From contig NZ_QAYX01000018.1 in NCBI RefSeq assembly GCF_003054705.1, forward strand, positions 62,001 to 126,000: 64,000 bases of DNA. Direction: 5' to 3'. The notes under the pieces are model-generated. The model made no database searches. It was not told where the DNA came from and worked only from the letters and a program-made list of their open reading frames with translations. Both the position numbers and the translations under genes were made by a program. Source of the stretch: Opitutus sp. ER46. GTDB lineage: Bacteria > Verrucomicrobiota > Verrucomicrobiia > Opitutales > Opitutaceae. This document shows, piece by piece, positions 17,478 to 24,890 of this stretch. Within the stretch, counting starts at the first letter, position 1; each line of letters starts with the position of its first letter.

Positions 17478-19262
17478 GTGACCTTCCAGATCGCGCTCCT
17501 GTTGGCGCTCATTGCGGCCGCCCTGGTCTTCTTCTCGTTCGACTGGGTTCCCAGCGACGTGGTCGCGCTCGGGCTCGTGCTAACGCTGATCATGACGGGG
17601 CTGCTCTCGCCGGAGGATGCCTTTGCAGGATTCGGAAGTGACACCGTGATCATGATCCTCGGGCTGCTGATCATGACCACGGCGCTAATCCGAACGGGGG
17701 TCGTGGACCTCGCGGGGCGCGCGATTCTGCGGCACGCCGGCACCAACCCCAGCACGCTGCTCGCGGTGATCATGATCGGATGCGCAGCGCTGAGCGCCTT
17801 CATCAGCAACACCGCGGCGGCGGCGTTCTTCCTGCCGATCGTGCTGGGCGTGGCCACCAAGGCGAAGATGTCGCCCTCCTGCCTGCTGATGCCGCTCGCG
17901 TTTGCCTCAATCCTCACGAGTTCGGTCACGCTGATCAGCACCTCGACGAACCTGGTGGTCAGCGGGCTGATCCAGCGCGCGGGCATGCCGCCGATGGGCA
18001 TCTTCGAACTCACGCCGGTGGGAGTGCCCGTGGCGATTGCCGGCCTGCTCTACATGTACTTCATTGGCCGGCATCTGGTGCAGGACCGCGCGGAAGTCCC
18101 GGGCCTGCTCGAGCAGTTTGGGCTGCGTTCCTACATCTCGGAAGTCGTGGTCATGAACGACTCGCCCCTCGTCGGAAAGACGATCGCGGAGGCGGGGCTC
18201 GGTCGCGACATGGACCTGGCAATCGTGCGCGTGGTGCGCGACCGCGACCGCTACCTCCTGCCCCGCTCGGAAATGATGCTGCAGGCGGGCGACATGCTGC
18301 TCGTCGAAGGCGCGCAGAGCGACGTGCTGAACGTGAAGGACACCGCGGGCCTCGAGATCCGCGCCGACCTCGAGCTGTCGGACCCGGATCTGCGCGACGA
18401 GGATGCCGCGCTGGTTGAGGCGCTGATCGTGCCCGGGTCACGGCTGGCGGGTCGCAGCCTGCGCGACGCGGCCCTGCGGCAACGTTACGGCGTGCAGGTG
18501 CTCGGGCTGAACCGCCACGGGAAGAACATCCTGACGAAGCTCAGCCATGTGACGCTGCGTGCCGGCGACGTGCTGTTGATCCAGGGGCGGACGCAGGGGC
18601 TGCAGCGTCTGGCAGGCGAAGGGCTCGTCAGCATCCTGCAGGCGATCGAAGGCGAGACGGGCAAACGACCGAAGGCGTGGCGGTCGGTGATCATCTTTGT
18701 GGCGGCGCTGACGCTCGCGGCGACGAACCTCGTGCCGCTGGCGGTCGCGGTGCTGGCGGGGGCGTTTCTGACGCTCGCGACGCGCTGCATCTCGCCGACG
18801 GAGGCGTACCGTGACCTGGACTGGCGCGTGGTGATCCTGATCGCGTGCATGCTGGCGCTGGCGCAGGCGATGATGAAGACCGGCGCGGCGCAGTACCTGG
18901 CGGAGCACGTCGCGGCGCTCACCAGCGGGTACTCGCCCCTGTTGATCGTCGCCGGTTTCTTCATTCTCACCGTCGCGCTCACGCAACCGATGTCGAACCA
19001 GGCAGCGGCGGCGGTGATCGTGCCGATCGCGATCCAGACCGCGCTGCACCTCGGCCTGAACCCCAGGACCTTCGTCATGGCGATCGCGGTGGCGGCGAGC
19101 TGTTCGTACATCACGCCGCTCGAGCCCGCGTGCCTGATGGTCTACGGCCCGGGGCGTTACCGGTTCTTCGACTTCGTAAAAGTCGGACTGCCGCTCGTGG
19201 TCGTGGTGTTCGTGATCGCAATGATCCTCGTCCCGCGGATCTGGCCGCTCGGGGCACGATGA
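17478..19262 (+). CDS. SLC13-family anion/cation symporter with two RCK_C domains
   Basis: Inner-membrane permease of 594 aa, probably moving sulfate, dicarboxylate or a similar anion. The N-terminal half has five to six helices with FISNTAAAAFFLPI and STSTNLVVSG. Two consecutive TrkA-C (RCK_C) domains lie at about 215-290 and 305-390 (GKTIAEAGLGRDMDLAIVRV, GRSLRDAALRQRYGVQVLGL). The second membrane half contains TQPMSNQAAAAVIVPIAI and ITPLEPACLMVYGPG. This order (membrane, RCK_C pair, membrane) is standard for the TrkA-C SLC13 group, where the cytosolic domains gate transport. Translation appears to start at GTG 17478. The transported ion is not deducible. Confidence 0.88.
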   Translation: MTFQIALLLALIAAALVFFSFDWVPSDVVALGLVLTLIMTGLLSPEDAFAGFGSDTVIMILGLLIMTTALIRTGVVDLAGRAILRHAGTNPSTLLAVIMIGCAALSAFISNTAAAAFFLPIVLGVATKAKMSPSCLLMPLAFASILTSSVTLISTSTNLVVSGLIQRAGMPPMGIFELTPVGVPVAIAGLLYMYFIGRHLVQDRAEVPGLLEQFGLRSYISEVVVMNDSPLVGKTIAEAGLGRDMDLAIVRVVRDRDRYLLPRSEMMLQAGDMLLVEGAQSDVLNVKDTAGLEIRADLELSDPDLRDEDAALVEALIVPGSRLAGRSLRDAALRQRYGVQVLGLNRHGKNILTKLSHVTLRAGDVLLIQGRTQGLQRLAGEGLVSILQAIEGETGKRPKAWRSVIIFVAALTLAATNLVPLAVAVLAGAFLTLATRCISPTEAYRDLDWRVVILIACMLALAQAMMKTGAAQYLAEHVAALTSGYSPLLIVAGFFILTVALTQPMSNQAAAAVIVPIAIQTALHLGLNPRTFVMAIAVAASCSYITPLEPACLMVYGPGRYRFFDFVKVGLPLVVVVFVIAMILVPRIWPLGAR

Positions 19263-19275
19263 CGTGGCCTCCGGA

Positions 19276-19474
19276 GTGAAAGTGGCCTTCGGAGTGAAAG
19301 TGAAAGTGAGAGTGAAAGTGGGACGGACCACGAGCCTGCGGCCCAAGAGTGAAGGTGGGGGAGACCGGGAAGTGGCACGGGGCCGCACAACCGCACCGCT
19401 CATTCTCTGCCGTGCACTTTCAGTTTCGCCGCGGCGCTCGCTCTGCCTCTTTCGTTTTCGGGTGAGCGAAAACG
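19276..19474. repeat. GTGAAAGTG-type repeat plus CGTTTTCG palindrome
   Basis: AGTGAAAGTGGCC, then AGTGAAAGTGAAAGTGAGAG occupies 19276-19320. Further on is CACTTTCAGTTTCG and a hairpin CGTTTTCG / CGAAAACG (19453-19474) preceded by CCTCTTT. Relative to 14813-14880 the order is inverted. It sits just past the SLC13 stop in gene-free DNA (19263-19657). Confidence 0.7.
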
Positions 19475-19533
19475 GAGGACACGAGGGCACGAGGGCTACA
19501 ATTATAAAATCGGAGACACGGGGTACTTCCGGG

Positions 19534-19570
19534 ATAATGTCCAGATACTCCAGAATAATGTCCGGATACT
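19534..19570. repeat. Second cluster of the 16-bp repeat (two copies)
   Basis: ATAATGTCCAGATACT (19534-19549) and ATAATGTCCGGATACT (19555-19570) are 21 bp apart and in the same orientation as the 11.34-kb cluster. The cluster ends 87 bp before the first codon of the truncated trehalase, so it marks or borders the deletion junction. Confidence 0.85.
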
Positions 19571-19657
19571 TTTCTCCTGCCGGCGCCAACGTGGGGCGGA
19601 GACCGGGCTGCGGAAAGGGCAGAACCGGGTTAGGTTCGAGGCCATGAGACCCAGGGC

Positions 19658-20728
19658 ATGGAGGTGGCTATGCGCGACGGGAATCGGACGTACTACCTGA
19701 GCCGTTCGCAGCCGCCGTTCTTCGCGCTGATGGTCGAGTTGCTGGCGGAGAAGCGCGGCCCGGCGGTGTACGCGCGCTACCGTGCCGCGCTTGAGCAGGA
19801 GTACGCCTACTGGATGGATCTCAGCTTCGCGACCCAGCACGTGGTCAGGTTGCCGGACGGCAGCCAGCTCAACCGCTACTGGGATCGGCAGGACACGCCG
19901 CGGCCCGAGTCATTCGTCATCGATGAAGCCCTCGCTGCCCGGCGTCCCAGTGCCACCGCCGAGGAGACGAAGCGCCTGTATCGCGACCTCCGCTCGGCCG
20001 CCGAAAGCGGCTGGGACTTCAGTTCCCGGTGGTTCGCGGATGGCGAGACGCTGGGGACGATCATGACGACGGACCTCGTGCCGGTGGATCTGAACGCGCT
20101 GCTGTGGCAATTGGAGCGCACGCTCGCGATCGCGTTGCGGCAGGGCTCAGCGGCGGAGCGCGCCCGGGCGGAGCGGCTGGAGGCGACGGCGGAGAAGCGG
20201 CGCGCGGCGTTGCAGCGCGCGTGCTGGTCGGACCGGGCCGGGTTCTTTGTCGATTTCGAGCTGCGGCGGGCACGTCCGGCCGAGGCGTTGACGCTGGCGG
20301 GCGTGGTGCCGCTCTTTGTCGGCCTCGCCACCCCGGAGCAGGCAACGACCGCGGCCCGCACGCTGGAGCAGCGGTTTCTGCGTCCCGGCGGCGTCGTCAC
20401 AACGCTGCGTCGCACGGGGGAGCAATGGGACGCGCCGAACGGTTGGGCGCCGCTGCAGTGGATGACGATCCGCGGGCTGCAACGGTATGGACACGAGCGG
20501 CTGGCGCAGGAGATCGCGCGGCGCTGGCTGAAACTCAACCGCGACGTTTATGTCCGAACGGGCAAGATGATGGAGAAGTACAATGTGGAAGACTTGAGCC
20601 TGCCCGCCGGCGGTGGGGAATATCCGGCGCAGGATGGGTTTGGCTGGACCAACGGCGTGGCTCTCACGCTGCTGCGCCCGCCCTCGCCAGCAGCAGCTGC
20701 GACCGCGGCGGGAAGGCGGAGGAACTGA
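19658..20728 (+). pseudogene. N-terminally truncated trehalase (GH37)
   Basis: A 356-aa reading frame equals the C-terminal two thirds of trehalase. It begins at the conserved DGNRTYYLSRSQPPFFALM segment and contains the general acid Asp in ESGWDFSSRW, signature 2 (QWDAPNGWAPLQW) and the general base region GGGEYPAQDGFGWTNGV. Full-length bacterial trehalases are about 550 aa, so around 190-200 N-terminal residues are missing: signal peptide, signature 1 and the first helices of the (alpha/alpha)6 barrel. No matching sequence is found upstream, only repeats. Both catalytic acids are retained, but a partial barrel is unlikely to fold. I call it a decaying gene; a functional short form is possible. 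Confidence 0.85.
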
Positions 20729-20915
20729 ACAAGCGCCTCCACCTAACCCTTTGCCCACCAACCCGCCGATCGCGCCCGCCGGCCGCCACTTCGGTCGTCG
20801 CGCCGCGAAAACCGCCTAGAAGGAGGGCCGGGCCGGGTCATCAGTTACCCGTGAAACCGCCGGTCGCAGCGGGTTTGCGGGTGCCATCAGCGCGAACCTC
20901 GGGCCTGCTGGCACC

Positions 20916-21146
20916 ATGCTGAACGCGATCAAGGACACCACCAAGCACGTGTACTGGAATTCTCGCGACCACTGTTATGTCGCCGTGATGTCGGATGTCC
21001 CCACGTGCCGGGCGGAAGGCGCGAATCCCGCCGAGGCCATCTCCAACCTCGAGCGCTGTTACGCCCGCGGGGAGTACCTGGAGGCCGAGCCGCGCCTGCA
21101 GCGCGCGGTCCGCACGCCCGGCTACATGCCGGTGCTCGCGCGTTAG
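20916..21146 (+). CDS. Small HicB-like protein
   Basis: A 76-aa protein reading YWNSRDHCYVAVMSDVP and AEGANPAEAISNLERCYA. This matches the partial RNase-H-like fold of HicB antitoxins (aromatic-rich strand, 'P.C..EG.....EA..N'). It lacks an obvious DNA-binding tail and no HicA toxin gene is adjacent, so it is either an orphan or an unrelated small protein. It lies between the trehalase and kinase remnants, in a region of gene decay. The assignment rests on pattern only. Confidence 0.5.
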   Translation: MLNAIKDTTKHVYWNSRDHCYVAVMSDVPTCRAEGANPAEAISNLERCYARGEYLEAEPRLQRAVRTPGYMPVLAR

Positions 21147-21314
21147 CCGCACCGATTTCCGGTTGGCCGGCGGAGATTTTCCGACCGGCCGTTGGGGAGA
21201 ACATTCATGGCCGCGTCAATTGCGCGGCGTTGGCGGGGCGGTACGCTGGACGCCTCGGGAGAATGGATACGCCTGCGCCACTGACGCCCCAGCAGCGCTT
21301 CCAGATGTTTCTGG

Positions 21315-21683
21315 ATGCGGCCTGCGACTACGCTCGGAACCGTGCACGCCGACCGCGTGACTCTGGAGCACGTGTTCCTGAACCTGCTCTCCAATGCCCT
21401 GAAGTTTCGCCGGGCGGAGGAGCCGCCGCGCATCCGGGTGCATACCGAGCAGAGCGACGAGCGGCTGCGCGTGTGGGTCGAGGACAACGGCATCGGCATC
21501 GACCCGCGGTTTCGCGACCGCGTGTTCGGGATGTTCGAGCGGCTGCACCCGGAGCGGAAGACTCCCGGCACGGGCGTGGGCCTGGCGATTGTCGCCACGG
21601 CGGTGGAGCGGCTCGGGGGGCGCCGCGGCGTGGAGCCGAACCATCCGGCCGGCAGCCGCTTCTGGGTCGAATTCGTGCGGTAG
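21315..21683 (+). pseudogene. Histidine kinase remnant (HATPase domain only)
   Basis: A 122-aa frame covers only the ATP-binding domain of a sensor kinase: the N-box in FLNLLSNALKF, G1 in VEDNGIGIDP, the F-box in FGMFERLHP and G2 in GTGVGLAIV. The upstream phospho-acceptor and sensor domains are absent. The first in-frame ATG (21315) gives MRPATTLGTVHADRV, where 'HADRV' is the usual sequence just before the N-box. Another frame just upstream (ATG 21263) encodes MDTPAPLTPQQRFQMFLDAA, perhaps the joined start of another gene. It is 15 bp before an intact receiver gene whose partner kinase this probably was. Confidence 0.8.
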
Positions 21684-21698
21684 GTCGCACCCTGATTT

Positions 21699-22172
21699 AT
21701 GGAAAACGCTGATCCCGTAATCCTCGTCGTTGAGGACGACATCAATGACCAGACCTTCATCCAGCGCGCGTTTCGCCGGAGCGGTGTGACCAACCGCATC
21801 GCCATCGTGAACGACGGCGAGGAAGCCACGGCGTACCTGCGCGGGCTGGATCTCTATTCCGACCGGACGCTGCACCCGCTGCCGCGGCTGATCATCACCG
21901 ATTTGAAGATGCCGCGAATGAGCGGCATCGAGCTGCTGGGCTGGCTGCAGGAGCGCGAGGAATTCCGGCTCATCCCGGCAATCGTGCTGACATCGTCGAG
22001 CGACCAGACCGACATCACGCGGGCGTTCGAACACGGTGCGCGCGGCTACATGATCAAGCCGGTGGGCTTCGGCGAACTGGAGAAACTGGTGCACACCATC
22101 GCCGAATACTGGAAGGCCTCCTGCGTCCCCGCCGCGGTCGTGCCCCTCGGGGCAGGCCTCGGACGGAGATGA
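21699..22172 (+). CDS. Single-domain response regulator (Rcp1-like)
   Basis: A CheY-like receiver of 157 aa without an output domain. The acidic pair is in VVEDDINDQ, the phospho-acceptor Asp in LIITDLKMPRMSG, the Thr/Ser switch in IVLTSSSD and the Lys in YMIKPVGF. The elongated loop before the acceptor and the ending AEYWKAS match the Rcp1 group that pairs with phytochrome-type kinases. The adjacent kinase is reduced to its ATPase domain, so this regulator is orphaned locally. The last residues run up to the 102-bp repeat (22160), so the natural C-terminus may have been altered. Confidence 0.88.
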   Translation: MENADPVILVVEDDINDQTFIQRAFRRSGVTNRIAIVNDGEEATAYLRGLDLYSDRTLHPLPRLIITDLKMPRMSGIELLGWLQEREEFRLIPAIVLTSSSDQTDITRAFEHGARGYMIKPVGFGELEKLVHTIAEYWKASCVPAAVVPLGAGLGRR

Positions 22173-22261
22173 TCGGCCAATGCCTGGCGCGGCGCTAAGG
22201 TCCGCGCCCCACTCTGCTCAATCCTGCAACGCCAGCCGAAAACTGCCCACAGGCAGCGCGG
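22160..22261. repeat. 102-bp direct repeat, left copy (island flank)
   Basis: This is 98/102 identical to 32298-32399 with no gaps. Read on the minus strand it contains the last codons of the SASA-type esterase (ALPVGSFRLALQD then TGA at 22220-22218) and the gene's downstream hairpin GGCGCGG / CCGCGCC (22186-22208). Here it is not attached to any esterase gene. It lies between the receiver gene and the end of the first glycosyltransferase gene. Confidence 0.93.
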
Positions 22262-22274
22262 ATTTCGTCTCGGG

Positions 22275-24827
22275 CTATCGCGGGACGGCGCCCGTCGTAG
22301 CGGAGGCGCGAGCCTTGGCAATCGAGGCAAGCAGGGATTTGGCCAGGCCTAGATCCTCTGGTGTCATCGCCGGCCGGACCGCCCGTTGAATGCGCTGGAT
22401 GGCGCCCGCATAGTCCTGCTTCGCCAAGGCGTCCGCTGCCAGTCGAAGCTCTCGACGCAGTTCGGTCTCGGACTCCGTCACGGGCGCATCCGACCCCTCC
22501 GGGCTTGGACGGTAGTACAGCCACGTCTCGGAAACGTGAACGTCCGCGCTGCTTCCCGAGGCCCAATTCATCCACCCATTCCATTCTGATCCATCGCGAC
22601 CCGCGCCCGTCTGCAGGGCGACATCACGTCGGAGAAGAACGCATGGCGGAACCGAACCCTGCCACCGCGAGCGGTCACCGCCCCCGGTCTGTACCGGCGT
22701 CGTGTTCCCCGAAGCCGAAGTGCAACCTTTCCGCTTGAGCAGTGCCGTTGTGCCCTGCTCCAGAGCCCGAGGCGCGAGTCGATCCGTCGCGCGCATGGCA
22801 AGTATGTAGTCACCCCGTGCGGTCGCCATGCCGGCATTCCAGCAGCCGGCCAATTGGCTCGTGCCCGCCGCCACGAACTTGATGTTCCGTTCGGGATAAC
22901 AGGCTGCGAGGTGCGTCACGACTTCGCCGCTTTTGTCAGTGCTGCCAGCAGCCACCACGACGACCTCAAGGTTGCCCATCGTCTGGCTCATCACCGAGCC
23001 AATGGCTTCAGGAAGGAATCGAGCCCCATCATGGCTGAGCATCAGCACCGAAACCAGCGGCGGCTGGCCAGTGCCAGTGCTCGGTCCCTGGTTCCGGCTC
23101 AGCAACGTCCATTCCGCCGGCATCAGATCCATGTACTCAGTGGCCAGGTCATTGAACCAAGGCGTCGGCGCGATCACGATGCTCTGTGGTCCGGCGCCCA
23201 AAAAGGCGGCCCACCAGGCGAACGAACTGTTGGGGATGATAAAGTGTCGGCACCCCATCATCAGTTGGAGGTAACTGCTGAAGCGCTCGCCAGCGTAGGC
23301 ATGCGACACGATCGTTCGCGGAGCATCGCCCACGAGGTCGGCCTTGCGGCACCATTCCACGTCGTCAGAGAAGATAAAGAAGTGTGCGTCCGGAATCTGA
23401 GACCGGATATGGCGCACGGCGGAATGGAAGTAGCTCTCGGTGCAGACACCGTGGCAGGCGTTCGCTGCGGGATTGGTGACGTAGTCTGCCCGCCGCACGT
23501 TCAGACAGACGGAGGAGCAACTCGCGATGCGATCCGCGAGTTCCGTTTGCAGGGCATCCAATGGACGCGTGAACCGAGTGAACGTGCGACGCACCTCGGA
23601 GATCACCTCCGCAAAGTAGCGAGGCGACTGCCAGTAGCCGTCGAGATACACGCCCGCCCCCGCCGACGCGAAACGGGAATCAAAGCCATACTGCCGCTCC
23701 AAAAGGATGGACAGGTTGGCTGATGCTGGAGCCGATCCCTTTAGGATCTCGCAGTCCCGATCGAGGCTGAAGAGATCAAGATCGAAGTCGCGATAGGTGA
23801 AATTCGCGCGCGGCGTGCGGTCCAGAAGAAAGCTAAGGTCGAGAGCCAACTTGGCGCCGCTCCGGCGGGCAAGCGCCAGGCCGGCGGCGTACTGGAACAT
23901 CTGGTTTCCCATCCCGCCCTGGAGCTTGACCACGACCTTCCTCGGCCCGGAGCCGCAGGGTTCAGTTAACGTGGCCGCATGCGCCTTTTCCGGCGTGCTC
24001 GCAGGCGGTTGCGGAACGGGCAGTGCCGTCGCCAGAAAGGCACGCATGTCACGACGCCACACGTCCCACATCCCAAGTTCGCTGGGCACTTCAGCCACGA
24101 TGTACTCGCGCAGGAGAGCGTCAGCGGCGGCGAGTAATTCGTCCCGTCCCATGTCGGTCACCTTGACCGCCATCGCCTCGACGTTGGCCAGGTAGGGAGG
24201 ACGGGCCCACCGCCAGGTCTTGGTCTCAACGCTGAAACCCAGCCGGCTGAGCACATGCCGGTATTTCTCTTCGCTCCATCCGTCGTAGTGAATCGCCCAT
24301 CCCGCCTCTTGAGAGCCAAAGCAGTGACGGATTACTGCTTGTTTGATTCCGAACGGAGCATCGGAAACAAGCTGCTGGGCGCAGCCGAGCACGTCGGGCG
24401 TCTCCAGGTGCAGCCGACCACCAACCTTGAGCGCCTCATGCCAGATGATCAGCATGCCAAGCGCGTCCGACCGTTTAAAATGCTCAAAAACATGGTGCAG
24501 GCGGATCTCATCCACCGAGCGCGGCTGCATCCGCAGTTTGGTGACGTCCGCAAAGACGTCTGCCCCGATCACCGTCTGGCAGGTGTGCTCTGAGGGCGGA
24601 TAATCCACGTTCACATAACCATCGAAGTGCTTCTCGCCGCATCCAAGGTGCAGTCGCAATGGCGTGCCCTCGCGGTGCAGGCGAAGAGTCCGTAGTCGAG
24701 GCACCACATCATCTACTGGATCAAGCCGCGGTCGATTAGTGCGCGGAGATACAACGAACGGCATCATCTCTTCGGAGGGGAAAACTGAGTCTGGACTAGA
24801 AGAACTCATGAAAGGCGGCAGCGGCAC
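22275..24827 (-). CDS. Methyltransferase-fucosyltransferase (GT11)-GT2-like fusion protein
   Basis: An 850-aa multidomain sugar-modifying enzyme without signal or membrane segments. Residues 58-265 are a class I SAM methyltransferase-like domain (LRLHLGCGEKHFDGYVNVD, HHVFEHF), shared almost unchanged with the next gene. Residues 297-575 are a GT11 alpha-1,2-fucosyltransferase (KLQGGMGNQMFQYAAG, VRRADYV, NSSFAWWAAF); the motif usually written HxRRxD begins with Asn here. Residues 589-775 resemble GT2, but the nucleotide-binding 'DDGS' is VAAGST and the DxD site is RATD, so this domain may be inactive. The C-terminus (785-850) is helical. It lies 63 bp downstream of the FkbM fusion gene on the same strand. 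It probably builds a methylated, fucosylated surface glycan or decorates a protein. Confidence 0.87.
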   Translation of the reverse strand: MPLPPFMSSSSPDSVFPSEEMMPFVVSPRTNRPRLDPVDDVVPRLRTLRLHREGTPLRLHLGCGEKHFDGYVNVDYPPSEHTCQTVIGADVFADVTKLRMQPRSVDEIRLHHVFEHFKRSDALGMLIIWHEALKVGGRLHLETPDVLGCAQQLVSDAPFGIKQAVIRHCFGSQEAGWAIHYDGWSEEKYRHVLSRLGFSVETKTWRWARPPYLANVEAMAVKVTDMGRDELLAAADALLREYIVAEVPSELGMWDVWRRDMRAFLATALPVPQPPASTPEKAHAATLTEPCGSGPRKVVVKLQGGMGNQMFQYAAGLALARRSGAKLALDLSFLLDRTPRANFTYRDFDLDLFSLDRDCEILKGSAPASANLSILLERQYGFDSRFASAGAGVYLDGYWQSPRYFAEVISEVRRTFTRFTRPLDALQTELADRIASCSSVCLNVRRADYVTNPAANACHGVCTESYFHSAVRHIRSQIPDAHFFIFSDDVEWCRKADLVGDAPRTIVSHAYAGERFSSYLQLMMGCRHFIIPNSSFAWWAAFLGAGPQSIVIAPTPWFNDLATEYMDLMPAEWTLLSRNQGPSTGTGQPPLVSVLMLSHDGARFLPEAIGSVMSQTMGNLEVVVVAAGSTDKSGEVVTHLAACYPERNIKFVAAGTSQLAGCWNAGMATARGDYILAMRATDRLAPRALEQGTTALLKRKGCTSASGNTTPVQTGGGDRSRWQGSVPPCVLLRRDVALQTGAGRDGSEWNGWMNWASGSSADVHVSETWLYYRPSPEGSDAPVTESETELRRELRLAADALAKQDYAGAIQRIQRAVRPAMTPEDLGLAKSLLASIAKARASATTGAVPR
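24048..24679. repeat. 632-bp duplicated methyltransferase segment, copy A
   Basis: Gap-free match to 25755-26386 with 12 differences by direct alignment (about 98%). All but one are silent; the exception is Met/Leu near residue 100 of the first protein. It encodes about 210 residues of the methyltransferase domain. Both copies are in the same orientation, so they could recombine and delete or fuse the two genes. Confidence 0.95.
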
Positions 24828-24890
24828 TCAGGTTGCTCAGCAGCGAGGTGGGTCGGAGATGGCCCGAGACAATGCCCGGTCAAGAACAGG

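Noticed and set aside
17360-18013. Extension of the small membrane protein upstream to 18013
   Set aside because: This part is antisense to the SLC13 transporter. The hydrophobic protein proper starts near 17359.
11339-19570. The two 16-bp repeat clusters as left and right ends of one 8-kb transposon
   Set aside because: The clusters are in direct, not inverted, orientation, and the genes between them include a tRNA and ordinary chromosomal genes but no transposase.
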